From Gloeophyllum trabeum ATCC 11539 (lineage: Eukaryota > Basidiomycota > Agaricomycetes > Gloeophyllales > Gloeophyllaceae): DNA of 64,000 bases. A program made the translations under genes and the position numbers. Below are positions 10,575 through 22,389 of this stretch, one piece after another. The notes under the pieces were generated by a model. It saw nothing but the letters and a program-made list of their open reading frames with translations, searched no databases and had not been told where the DNA came from. Every line of letters starts with the position of its first letter. Position 1 is the stretch's first letter. The stretch spans positions 671,620-735,619 of the forward strand of contig NW_006920418.1 in assembly GCF_000344685.1 (NCBI RefSeq). Reading direction: 5' to 3'.

Positions 10575-11301
10575 TTCTGAGAAAATAGTACACTTAACGT
10601 TATATTTGCCAGCGGCCATACCACATTGACAGTCTCTGGCTGTCCACATACTATCTGCCACAGATTGGCAGATTCCCTTCAGCCTCGCATTGACCGGTCA
10701 GCCGGGCCTGAATTGCCCGTCGCTGCCAGTGCCGTAATCAACGACACCTCCGAGAGTGGGACGAGAAGCGTCGAAGCCCCCGATAGTCTAATGATCTCTG
10801 TCGATTACGATCTGATCGATCGAGTCGAAGCTAAATCGCTCGTCTTACGGGCATATCGAGGCATATGTACGTGGGTGGCCTCCAGCTACTTACTGAGAGT
10901 GCACGCGATGTTGAGTGAAGGAGCCCGGGATGCGGGCAGCCGGTTCTATTCATAATCGTACAATACATAGACGCTGAAATCATATGAACAAGCCGCTTCG
11001 AAGAGAAGGAAGGGGGGCATGGGGGCAATGGATAAATATGTTCAAGAGGTGGGGGGAAAGCGGAAAACGGCGCGCGCTGAGAATAAGAAGCGGGAGAAAA
11101 ATAAAAGGAGGATGTCATTGTAATCCATGCTAAAATACATTCGTCAGCACAAGTCCTTGGCGTGTGTCCGAACTGCACGAGCGGGAGTAGAGTATAATAT
11201 ACGGCCCACAAGGCCAAGCCTACAGTTCCATCAATTGACCATATAGTTAGGGAAACGGCTTCTCCACGTCACCAGTGTTTTCATCGTGTCGGCGACGATA
11301 C

Positions 11302-13890
11302 CTAAATCCGGTGTCTCTGCGGCTCCATCCCCGCAGACACGGGGGTAGGAGGCAAGGCCATCCCAGAACCGTTGTCGCCGCCCATGGACATACGCTGCCC
11401 GGACTGCAGGTCACGTTCCCGCTCCCTATCATAACCGGGGGCACTAAGCGGGGACGCCGAGGCAGGGGATGACGAGGAGATAGAAAGGCGGCTATGACTA
11501 TTGGGGAAGGAAGATAACGAATCCAGCCGAGGCCTCGGAACCCCAGAAGCACCGGCCATATGCACGGCCTGGCGCTGATGCAGCTGCTGATTCATCATGG
11601 AGGGAGGACCGGTAGGAGAGACGGGCGAATAGAAACCGCTGCTGGTAGGCGAAGCCGTGTTGGGATGCTGAGAGTAGTGTTGCCCGAACGGATTAGAGGT
11701 GGAGGGAGAAGGCGATGGAGAAGGCGTAAGCCCGTTCAGATTTGAGGAAAGGTTATGAGCAGCGCTTGGTTGGGACGTGCCGAACGAGTTTTGGGCCTCG
11801 TCGTAGCCGCCCCGCCTCATTGCAGAACTTGCATACGAAGCCGCCGGGGAGGCCGGAGTAAGTGGTGTCTGAGGCAGGGGCTCCGACTTGACAGCAGGAG
11901 ATGCAGTAGATGCAGGTGAGGCTGTAGAGCCGTAGGTCCGGTCTTTACGCCGTCTCTGACTCGTGATACCTTCTTTCTTAGCTCTCGAACGAGCATAGCG
12001 CAAGCCACAACTGTATATGAGAAAAGATGCAACCGCTCAGTAACGCAGACGTCGACAAAGGGATTATACATACGCGTTACACAGATCCTTCTTACCACTC
12101 GGACCCTTCCGCCACTCTGGACTTTGGGTAGCCTTGCAGCTGGAACATTTCACGATACCCACGGGCGGGTTCCCTGAGCTGCGTCCACCGCTCCCGTACG
12201 AGTCTCTCGTAGTAGAAGTATTCGGGCTTCCGTTCCGCCGCGACGCATGTCTCGGCGGCGGGACAGCGTCATTGACGTTGCCCCCGCTACCGTCGTTACC
12301 GTTCGCGTGGCCGGCACTCGCAGAGATAGACGAGCTGCCGGTAGACAGATTAGATGGCGACGCACCCTCTTGGGAACCAACATAGGGGTAGGACGGTGAC
12401 AACGGGTCCATGTAAGGCATTTGTCCAGTCGAAGATGCGGGCGCGGCAGTCCATGCCTGCTGCTGAGTCGGGTAGTACTGCTGTGCCTGAGAGGAAGAGG
12501 CCTCGGACCATTGGCCGTTGTATGGTTGTTGCGCATGCATCTGTGCGTGAGGCTGGTTAACGTACCCGTTGTACTGAGATGTGGGGTCGGAGAGGGATGG
12601 CAGCGGAAACGAGTTGTTGTAGTATTGTTGCTGTTGCTGCTGTGGTTGCTGAGAATACGCGTTCGACTGTTGGCCGTAGGCGGCGCCGTTCAAGCTGGGC
12701 CGGGGGTTTACCTTATGGCAGGCGAATATGATAGTGCCTATGCAAAAGGCAGCTGTTGATACATTGGATGGTGTGGAAGGAGGGAAACATGACTCACCAT
12801 GAGGGATGAAGATGCTCTCCACCTCCTTGAGATCGTCCATTCCAACGTTGACGGTCTGCAGCGCCTTGTACCTCCTCGTGCAACTTGTCTTCGCGTCGCT
12901 AGCGCCACTGCCAGGGTTCTCACCGATCTGGACTTCTTCTGCGAGTCGGACGAAGTCCTTGGACGCGATACCCCCGGAGTGCCCGTCGCCCTGATCAGGC
13001 GGCCAGCTTATCAAGCAATGCCTGTTTCCTTGCTGGTTTGCGAGGATCTGGAAGACCCTGTCCAGGGTCCCGGTCTGTGGCACATATTGCACGAGACGGT
13101 TGTACATTAGCTGGATTTGGTGGCTGTCCATGGCGTAGGCAGGGGTGCTGCACCAGTTTGACCAGCCGGTCTTATACCGGGGATCATTGTCGTACGGCGT
13201 GAGATCGACAACGGCATGCATGAAGCACAGCACTAGACCCTCTGCTGCCCAATTGATAACAATGTCGACGGCCATGTAGTTCTGGTCGACCGCGATTTTG
13301 TCGCCATCGGTCCAGGGCGAGATGGCATCCGACGCACCCAGCTTCCGGCGGACGCTGGAGAGACGACAGTACTTCACGCGGGTGACACTGCCGTGCAACG
13401 TCCGCGACTCGAGAACGCTGCCGAGATCGTGCCTGGCGGAGGCCTGCTCATCGGGATGGACGAAGGCGAGCAGGGGCTTGCCAATGAGCGCATCGGCCTG
13501 CTGCCCGAGATGGTTTGCGAGGACGGGGTCGAGATACAGGAACTGCAGCTCCGAGTTGAGGAGGGACCAGTCTGCGAGGGTGGTCAGCGAGCGCAACGAG
13601 ATATGCGGGGAACGATCAGGGAGACTAATTGAACGATCGCGATGGACGATCGAGGTCGTCAAAGAGGCAGGACGGGGGGACTCACAACATCGCGTTTCAC
13701 CGACTTTCGGCATGTTACTGGAGGGATGATCGGCCGAGTCAGCGCCGGCGGGCTCAGAGAGCAGCGAGGAGAAGTTGTCGTAGGACTGGAGGGCGACGCC
13801 AGAGGGCAAGCGCGGATTGTGGTGGCTGAGCTGGGGGCCCAGTTCCGCCTGCGAGTCGAAGCCTCGTTGCGGGGGCGTGCTGAAGCTCAT
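11302..13890 (-). CDS. PAS-domain GATA-type zinc finger transcription factor (white-collar-like)
   Basis: Three exons (12798-13890, 12074-12737, 11302-12010) sum to 2466 bases, exactly 821 residues plus stop. The N-terminal half holds a PAS-like domain (ADWSLLNSELQFLYLDP, ALIGKPLLAFVHPDEQASAR). The middle is low-complexity with a polyglutamine run at about 12620-12650. The C-terminal half has one GATA finger, CSSCKATQSPEWRKGPSGKK followed by DLCNACGLRYARSRAKKEG, i.e. C-X2-C-X18-C-X2-C, split by the last intron. The C-terminus is Ser/Pro-rich. PAS plus a single GATA finger is the layout of WC-2-type light-response partners, but the basic tail RSRAKKEG and the long linker differ from classical WC-2. 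An additional N-terminal intron (donor near 13683) is possible. The protein is nuclear and DNA-binding by family knowledge; target genes are not visible. Confidence 0.8.
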
Positions 13891-16118
13891 GGCAGGAAAC
13901 AAGGAATGCTGGCGAATAAGAAAATGGGTACAATACAATATACTCGGCTGCTCGCGTGGTCTCAGACGGGTGCGCTCTTAGGGGAAGCCGACAGGGGCGA
14001 GCGAAGCGCAGACGCGAGCGGTGCGGTGCAGTGCACAGCAGCAGACGGCTGAAAATCGATGTGGCAGAAACGCGGTATCGATCAGAAATTTTGAGTTGCG
14101 CCTGAAAGCGGGCGTGGTCGTCGTGGGCGACGACGAGCAGGGAGGTTGCAGCGCGGCGACAAGAGGCAAAACGACGACGCCGAGGACGGGCGGGTGGTCG
14201 ACTCGGTCAGCGACGCGGCGCTGGTAAGACCCGGCGTCGGACCAGGCCAATCTGTGGCGACTCAGGGGCTCCCGGCGGCTCCTGCCTTATATGGCAGCCA
14301 CCCGCCCGGTTCTCTGTCCGATCGAGAACAATTCTTCCATAATTCTGGCCGCAAATGGCAATTCCAGTCCGAAAATTGCATCCGCGTTCTTTTGGCCCGA
14401 ATCATGGGCACCAGCCCCGGCGAACGCTGCGATGCCACAACGCCACCAGCCACACTCCCCACAGCGCACCTGAACTGCGTTCCGCTCGCCTCGCCTGTCG
14501 CCCGAAGCATCCGCGTCTTTTGGTGGCGGGATCAGCAAGATCTTGAGACCGATCGGCCCAATTCTGCAGATCTGCTCAGATCCGTTCCCCGTGCTCTCAC
14601 ACCTCTGATCACGATCGTTGCGCTATTCTTTATCTTAGTTCAGCAGTATTCAGACGCAGACTGCTCAGACAGCATGCGGGGAGCATTGAGCAGCTCAAAA
14701 AGTAGCCACAATTTACGGCGTTGCATGCCTGGACTCTCGGGCATGCCTTGCATGCGCTGGATCGATCACTTGCGCAGCTCAGAGCTTATTGTCTGCGACC
14801 CGACGTCAGCGCTGATTCCGGGAGCTCATATGAAACAGAACGAGCTCACTAATTTCCGAGAAACTCTCGCGGCTGAACACCGGAAGACGGGGATGAAGGC
14901 TTCGCGTGCCCGTCGTAGGAAATCCTAGTTGCCAGCCCTGATCATGTCTAACGCCCCTGCCAATCGTCAAGTATAATCACTGCGGCGACGAAAATACTGT
15001 CGGTGGTGAGCACTATCTGTCGGTTCGTGGGCACTAGTGGTGCGAGGAACACATCATGTTATCAGCCAGAATGCGCCGATACGTGTCAGCTGGGCGGGGC
15101 GTGTCAACGCAGCAGCCATCGCCCACATACCCAGCTTTAGATGTGATGTCAACTGTCGCCGGGAGAAGCCACACCGTGGACGAATCGCATGCACATTCGC
15201 AGCTTCTCCCGCTGCCCACCCACCCGCGAGAGTTGGGGTGCGAGCAGCTTCGCACCGGTCGCGCCGACGCGAACAGAACGCGCAGAGTTGTGCCTAAAGC
15301 AGACTGGGAAGCTGCATGGCACGCAAAGCCAACCGGAGCCGCAGGACTCGATGCTGATGGGGAGTGACAGTTAAGCTTTTGCTCTACTCCCGGTGGACCC
15401 ATTGGACGTACCGTGAGTGGGTGACGTTTGGCATATCGTCTCTGCGAGCGGAAATAGAACCAATGGCAGGCCCCCTGTTACCGAGGAGTCGCCAGCGCTT
15501 GTACAAAAATACCTGCGTCTTTACGAGAGGACAGCAGGACGTAATATTTTCTGATAATAGAGAAGGTTAAATGAGAATGAAAGATGAATGGTACCTCCGG
15601 TTACAATGATCAGGCGGTCGAACACCACCAAGTCAGACAGTCATGGACGGCCAGGAAGAGCGGAGGTGGCAAGAGCTATATCAGCCGGACGTACTTATCT
15701 GACTTATCGCACTGATGTGCAGACCTTCTATTGCCGCCGTACCCCACATTGCAGGGTAGCTCAAGCTCTTTGTCTAGACATACCTGAGTCGTATTCCGAT
15801 GTTATGTTGGGCTTCTCTTTGGCCTGACTGTAACTGAATATAGCTGATCAAGAATCTGCTGCCTTATCTATGTCTGACGAACGCCAGATAGTCTTAGAGA
15901 GGGTGTTTTAGACTCGGAGGTTGCAGAAGCAGGGAAACATAAGAAGGAACTGCAGGCCAATCGCAGGACAAGAGACTCGGATCTCCGATCATGTTCGGCA
16001 TCCGCCGAAGGGACTTCACTCAGACTGTCCGGTTTTGTCTTCGGACACTCTTGAGTCTTGAGCAACCTCAAACCCGTCGCACCTGTCGGCATAGCTTATT
16101 CTTCGTAGGTTCAGCACG
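13891..16118. other. Long intergenic region upstream of the PAS-GATA gene
   Basis: About 2.2 kb with no recognised gene. It is the upstream region of the GATA factor on one side and of the ankyrin gene on the other; long promoters are common for fungal regulators. A 260-residue plus-strand ORF (14146-14928) starts inside it, but it has no motif, an irregular composition and no homologue I recognise. GATC-containing words recur at 14525-14615 (AGATCT, CAGATC, GATCACGATCG). No RNA gene seen. Confidence 0.4.
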
Positions 16119-17101
16119 ATGCCGGTGCCAACTCGGGTGCAAGCCGCGAAAAATATATGGATAGCAGCAGGAGACGGCGACTTGGAGCGAGTCCGAGTGA
16201 GTGGTAATCCAGATAGCGCGGTCCTTGCGCGGTCCGGTAGTGCTCACCGATTTGAGGCAGGAATTGATCGAAGGCGAAGGTAGGTCGCCTGCGTAATTGC
16301 TTTGGAACCCAAGCAATATGAGTTATGACAGTAATCCATAGCTTTATCGCCCAATGTCCCGGATCCCAACTCATACACACCGATGTAAGGTGTTCCCTAA
16401 ATTCGTCATTACTCAACCTAAACTTCGAATAACTCATAGGCACGCTGCTGCGTCGTATGGACATCTCGAGATACTAACGTATCTTATCTCGAAAGGCATG
16501 ACCCTAATCACTGAATGATGTTGCAGCTTTCATGTTCACCTACGTCCTAGGCGGAGATGTCAACGTTACGGACGACGACGGTGACACCCCTCTATATACT
16601 GTCGAGAACATCGAGACGGCGAGGTTCCTTGTGGAACACGGCGCCGTAGTAGCGAGGACAAACCACGAAGGTGTATCGGTAAGCGTCACTCTGCACGCTC
16701 ATCCTCTCCAGACCAGTGACCATAGCTCGCAGCCCATTGATTACCTTGCCGAAGACTTCCCAGAAGTCTCTACGTACCTGCAATCATTGACCACTACGTC
16801 CGAGACCCCGGGCGGAGTGCTCGACTCTGCGCACCAGCCATCGCAGCACGCACAGCATACCGCATCGGAGAATTTGACGTCTTCACTGCTGGCGTCAGCT
16901 CACGATATTCTGCAGCGCGCGGAGGCGGAGGGACGCGATCCCGAGGAGGAGCTGAGGAGACTTGTAGGTCAGACCGTATTGGACGGCATGGTGACTGGAT
17001 ACGGTATGGGGCAGAGTGCTGAGCAGGAGAATGTGCGGCGAGAGAGCGACGAGCCAGCCGACGGAGTGAAGAGGCCCCGAACGACGGATGATACCAGCTA
17101 G
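16119..17101 (+). CDS. Ankyrin-repeat protein, YAR1-like
   Basis: Six exons (16119-16196, 16261-16279, 16342-16384, 16440-16495, 16551-16678, 16733-17101) sum to 693 bases, exactly 230 residues plus stop. It begins MPVPTRVQAAKNIWIAAGDG and contains ankyrin repeats YTPMHAAASYGHLEIL...YLISKG and GDVNVTDDDGDTPLYT...ARFLVEHGA. An acidic C-terminal tail follows. The fourth intron must be GC-AG (GCATGA...CCTAG, 16496-16550): only that junction gives the uninterrupted ankyrin consensus SKGGDVNVTDDDG. One exon is only 19 bases. The size and two-repeat layout match Yar1, the chaperone of ribosomal protein Rps3, but a generic ankyrin adaptor is possible. It lies just upstream of PRMT5 on the same strand. 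Confidence 0.75.
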
Positions 17102-17243
17102 CATTTGTATCCGAGCGTGTACTGTACTTTGTAAATACCGCCTCGATCGTTGATAGCACTCCGATCAAGTGCTTCCAAATACGGGACGATGATCAGGACG
17201 ACCGACGCGTCGCCCACAACGCCCGCCGTCTGTCCGTGCCGGC

Positions 17244-20200
17244 ATGTCATACCAATCCTCCGCCGTCGTCCTAGCCAAATTTGCAACTCTCGAGGAATAT
17301 CATAAAGCGCAAGCACGTCTTGATGGCGCGCATGCCACCACCGTGCTCAAAATCGCAGCTGACGCAGACGCTAAGGGATACGGGCTGACTTGTATTCCTA
17401 TCACCACGGAGGCTTGGAAAGCGCGATGGCGGAGCATGTGCATACTGTCGTCTTCAGAGAACGACCGGGAAAAGAACCTCGCTGCTGAACAGCGGGCGGA
17501 GGCATGGCGCTCCAGCCCGAGTTTCTTGCGAGACGAAGTAACCATCACACGATTAGGTACGCTCCGGTCCCCGCTATGATCGTGTCGACGATGATTGAGA
17601 TCGACTTCAGAGGAGGTCGAAAGCGTGGTAGCGTTGGTCTCCGACTGGCTGGAGCTCGACGCAAACGACGACTGGGTCCGCCATGATTCTGAAATCGTCA
17701 GTCAATTCCCTGTATCCGACCGACGACCGATTTGTCTAGTCGCTCACCAAGGTGGCGTCAGCATCACTTAACAAATTGCACAGGCCCTGCTGCAGGAACT
17801 CTCTTACGCTTCGTACCTGAATGTCCAAACTGCTATTCTCCCCCCTCCTCGGAATCGAGCACAGGTCGCGTCCTATGCTCGTGCAGTGGTCGCATGTCTT
17901 TCTACTATACCCTACATGCAACTGTCTGTGCGACTCCCGATATACGATCCCTCGATCTTCAAGCCGCCCGTGGTATCTTCCCATACCTCTACGCCGAGAT
18001 CCTCTACCCCCGACCTGCCCAGCACACCGCAGTCGTCAAGAGTCCGGATAACTACTAACGAGAGCGAACTCGAAGGTTCAAATAAAAGTAACACCCCCAA
18101 GGCGTCGGAAGGGGAACTCAATGCAACTTGGGAGATGTGGGATGTCATACGCTCGATATGCAACTATGACCAGAGACTTAGCCTCAGTACGTTCTCGTTC
18201 GTGTCCTCCCGAGCTTGTATGACTTATCGCTCTTTGTATCATCTAGCATTGGACTTAACCCCTCCACTACCCTCCAGCGCCGGGGTGCTGAAGCGATGGG
18301 CAGCCGAGCCTATGCACTCCATCTTCCTCCCCGCTTCAACATTCATCGCGAATGCAAAAGGATATCCGGTGCTTCCCAAAGGCACACAAACATTTATCCG
18401 CGATATCATGAAGGTAAGTGATCTCAGGGTGCCGTGGTCATACATCCATTTAAAAACCGCTCACAGTACCGTCCTACCGTCATCGTTGAAGGGGCGAACA
18501 AAGGCGTTCACTCGCGCGGAGGCGAGACGGCGTACTTGCAATATGTGCGGCACCTGGAGAAGACCAGTCCTGCGCTGCAGGCTATGCAGCAGCCCGGGAC
18601 TGTCGAAAATTTTGCTCAAGGCTACCATGATTATTTGCAAGCACCCCTACAGGTCTGTAACTTACGCAATCCATCCCAATTAACGTATGTCATTATTGCT
18701 CTCCCAGCCTTTGATGGATAATCTGCAAAGCGCGACATACCACACATTCGAGCAGGATCCCGTGAAATACCGGAATTATGAGGAGGTGAGCAGGTTTGAT
18801 TGCCTGAACGGATGATCACTCAACGGGTTCCAAGGCTATATACCAAGCGTTGAAGGACTGGCCGGAAAGTGATAGGATGTGAGACGCCCGGTATGCTAAA
18901 TAGGAAAAATCTGAATGTCGGCAGTGTTATCTGTGTTGCAGGCGCTGGACGGGGTCCGTTGGTCGCCCGCTCGCTGAAAGCCATTGGACGGTCTAAGCGG
19001 AAGGCGTTCGTTTACGCGCTGGAGAAGAACCCTAATGCATATGTGACGTGAGTACTTGACGCAACCATCTATTCTCTCTGTCTCTATTTAACGGGGTGTA
19101 GTTTGCAAGACCGCTTACAACGTGAATGGGGATCCAAAGTGGACCTGAGATTCGGCGACATGCGGGCGTTGGAGCTACCGGAAAAGGTGGATATCCTGGT
19201 CAGCGAGCTGTTGGGCTCTTTCGGAGACAATGAGCTCAGTCCTGAGTGTCTTGATGGTGCCATGCGATTCTTGAAACGTACGGAGCCCTCTTTTGCGTGG
19301 TTATACCCAGGCTGACCATTATGGGATAGCGGAGGGCATCTCGATACCTTCCTCCTATACGGCGCACATTGCGCCGCTGTCGTCTTCTAAGTTGTTCCAG
19401 GAGACGCAAGCTGGCAGAGACGTAAAGACTGCCGAAACGCCGTATGTGGTGATGTTCCAAGCGGTGAACATTCTCAGTGGTAATGGCGGAGGGCTTGCCG
19501 GGCGATGTGGTCCTCAAGTCCAAGAATGCTGGGAGTTTGAGCATCCTCGTCGAGACGCCGCACTCGATTCTCAAGGTATAAGCAGGTCATCAATTAGCAT
19601 CCATGGAAGCTAACCAGTATGACAGGCCTTCCGCTCACGAACAGTCATAACACACGTTCAGCCAAACTGACCTTCCACATACCGCATGCGGGGGTGCTCC
19701 ATGGACTGGCGGGCTATTTTGAGGCGGTCTTGTATGGCAACGTTGGCCTGAGCATCCACCCGGACCGGAAGGATCAGATATCAAAGGACATGCTTAGTTG
19801 GTTCCCAATCTTATTCCCCTTCAAGGTGGGCTTGCTCCACTTGGTACCTATTCTTGACTCTTATCGTGACACAGGAGCCCTTGTATCTGCCGAGCAACTC
19901 GGAGCTACAGGTGACAATGTGGCGACTCACGAACAAGCGCCGCGTCTGGTATGAATGGTATGCAGAGTCATTCTTGCCAGTGTGGAACGCTCCCCTGCCG
20001 GAGGTGAAGACGAAGGAATCCCATATTGGGCCTGTGGTCAATAGACATGGGTCTTGGCTCGCCCCTGCAGCGACGCCTGTCGCGCCGCCGAGCCCTGTGG
20101 TTGACGCCATCGACCTGCCGTTCCCATCTGACAGGAACGTCGAAACGCCGACAAGATCAAGCGAAGACTGGCCGAAGACAGACATCGGCCTCGTAAAAAT

Positions 20201-20255
20201 AGGGCAAACGAGCCTCCACAATCCAGGAGGTCGCAGCAGCTGGATAGGGCTGTAA
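17244..20255 (+). CDS. PRMT5: Type II protein arginine methyltransferase PRMT5/Skb1
   Basis: PRMT5 makes symmetric dimethylarginine on histones and Sm proteins using S-adenosylmethionine. About twelve exons are joined by short introns. The N-terminal TIM-barrel region has [28 protein letters not shown] and [20 protein letters not shown]. The catalytic domain has the SAM-binding [19 protein letters not shown]. The double-E loop is [19 protein letters not shown], with both glutamates present. The beta-barrel half has [32 protein letters not shown] and [15 protein letters not shown]. It ends with a Pro/Thr-rich tail of about 60 residues. The chosen start is the ATG at 17244; an ATG at 17190 in another frame opens TTDASPTTPAVCPC, which resembles the true N-terminus of related proteins, so the first exon may be misplaced. 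Otherwise no lesions. Confidence 0.9.
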
Positions 20256-20641
20256 TTTCTACGCAATATATGTAAGGAGTTTGTACGCTTTGCTACCCTT
20301 GGTTGTTCTGCGGTGTATCGCGGCATGTTCCTGGTGGTTGTGAACTTGGCCCAACTTGCACAAAACTTGCACCCCAAAACTGGCCCGAAATTGATGACGC
20401 TGGAATCGAAGCATAATGGCGGCCGGGGAAAGCCTCCGCACCCTCCGGGAGATGGCTGACGGCATCGACTCCGATTGGAACTCCGCGGGATAAACTGCTG
20501 GAACTCTGCGCGTCGTCTCCTTCCCTCACAACGACCGCTGTTCAGTCTTTGACGCTCCCTTTGGGCATTCTTCACGTCCTCTAGCAGGTTAAAAGCAACT
20601 ATCATCACCTCTAGTTTTAACCAGTCCGCTCCCTGTTCATC

Positions 20642-21562
20642 ATGAAGTTCTTCGCAACCGCAGCTGCCCTTGTCGCGCTCGTCCCTGCCGTCCTGGGATT
20701 GACTGTCAACACTCCGTGAGTAGCCTCGAGCGTCGGTGTCTTTTTGCCAATCTGACGGCGAGTTGCGATGTCCAGCACTAACGTGGTCGCTTGCCGTAAG
20801 TTTACTAGAGTGATGTTGTCGACCAGTATGGTAACAACGCGTCTTTAGAGCCCATTCAGTTCACCTGGGCCGATGGTACCGCGCCCTACTTCCTGTCCCT
20901 CGTTCCTGGTGAGTCCTACTATGGCGAGTGAAATGTCAACCCTTGCTAAGTAAGGGAATAGGTGGTCAGCCCTCTGCTACGGCTGTGAGTACATCTGTGT
21001 GTATGGCAAATCACTGTGAAATCGAGTATCTCTGCAGATCCAGCAATTCCCGACGCAGCAGGGTACCAGCTTCTCCTGGTCTCAAGTGACCCTGGCTCCC
21101 AACACCGCGTTGTAAGTGTCGGTTTGAGGTCAAGGATCGTTACCTTATGCGTATCTACCCGCTATATAGCACCATTGTCCTGAAGGACAGCACTGGTGCT
21201 CAGGCTTTCTCTGACATCGTCACTGTCCAGTCCGGCAGCGACCTTAGCTGCTTGAACGGCAGCACCAGCGCTTCCGTCACCGGTGGCGCTTCCACCACTG
21301 GCGGCAGGTGAGTTAATGTACTTTGGTAGTCGATCACCGTTACTGACTGATATCTAGCTCCCCGAGCGGCACCACCAGCGGCGGCTCTTCGCCTACTAGC
21401 ACTTCGCCCAGCGGCGGCAACTCGTCCTCCAACAGGCCTACAGGCTCTAGCAGCGGTAGCAGTGCCTCCCCGACCAACTCTAGCGGTGCCTCCCGTGGCC
21501 AGGCCGTGAGCGCGTTCGGCGTTGCAGGTGTTATGGGTCTCGTCGGTGCTGCTCTTTTCTGA
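20642..21562 (+). CDS. Secreted Ser/Thr-rich GPI-anchored protein (Kre9/Knh1-like N-terminal domain)
   Basis: Seven exons (20642-20715, 20776-20795, 20849-20908, 20962-20984, 21038-21111, 21170-21307, 21358-21562) sum to 594 bases, exactly 197 residues plus stop. A signal peptide opens the protein (MKFFATAAALVALVPAVLG). A small beta-sandwich-like domain follows, with TNVVAC, PIQFTWADGTAPYFLSLVP and SFSWSQVTLAPNT, typical of the fungal Kre9/Knh1-like cell-wall family. The second half is a Ser/Thr/Gly linker expected to be O-glycosylated. The C-terminus is a hydrophobic tail (VSAFGVAGVMGLVGAALF) consistent with GPI addition. The protein should sit at the plasma membrane or cell wall. The exon density, with two exons of 20 and 23 bases, explains why no long ORF shows here. 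Confidence 0.88.
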
Positions 21563-22389
21563 GCGGTGCTTTCTGAGAGTATGTTACGACTAGACTCCGC
21601 ATTAGAATGACTTCATGATGTCGGACCCGACTGCCACTCTTTAATATACTGTCTTTTCTGAAGGACGTTTACCCCGACTGCCTATGTTCGTTTTAGTACC
21701 TTTTATTTTCCTTCTGTAGCCCGGCCCCGTGTAGAGTAGACAGTGCCAATCCACTCTGTCTACTGGTCTGTATCTTAGGGTCGCCTAGGTCTTCTGAACT
21801 TCAATGTACATATCTTTCTGTTTTCAGTCCCCATATTGTGAACGCCATGGGTAACTCTCGCGACGTGGCACTGGCAGCGACTGCAGCCTGAGCTAAATCT
21901 TGAGTGTTGTTCGGAATCACGTGATGTGGCGCGTCCGATGCGGTTGATTGGATCTGAACTCTTCGGGCCCAGTGGCGGCTAGAAAAGTGGACAGCCGGTT
22001 CTACGCGACCTTTCGACCTCTACCGGTGAGGCTCACAAACGCCTCTTCAGCTTTGTTCTTGACTGTGCGTATATTGTCTTTTCACGTAACTCGGGTGTTT
22101 CGCAGCGCAGCGGATTCTCACATCCGTCATAACAGGCGTGTTTTTAATATGGGTCTTGTGATATGTCCGTGGCAGAAGGAGCCACCGCGGCCGCGATAGC
22201 AGAGGGAACGCCTATCGATGGTGCAGAGATTAACAGTCTGGCAGGTGACAAGCATAAGGACGGCGCGCTGGACGCTGCAGAGAAGGAGGCCCTGAAGAAT
22301 GACGTGTTGTTGGTCGATGTGCCAGGCAAACGTGCGGATGAGGCACCTGCACTGGAAATCAATGGTGGAGAGCATGCTAACGGGGCCAA

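Noticed and set aside
14146..14928. 260-residue plus-strand ORF upstream of the PAS-GATA gene
   Set aside because: No recognisable motif, erratic composition, no splice partners; long chance ORFs are common in GC-rich DNA.
16527..16550. GT-AC intron or frameshift in the ankyrin gene
   Set aside because: The GC-AG solution at 16496-16550 gives the exact ankyrin consensus and an ORF divisible by three, so no damage or AC acceptor is needed.
19811..20608. 265-residue minus-strand ORF
   Set aside because: Antisense to the last exons of PRMT5, whose sense frame has clear family motifs.
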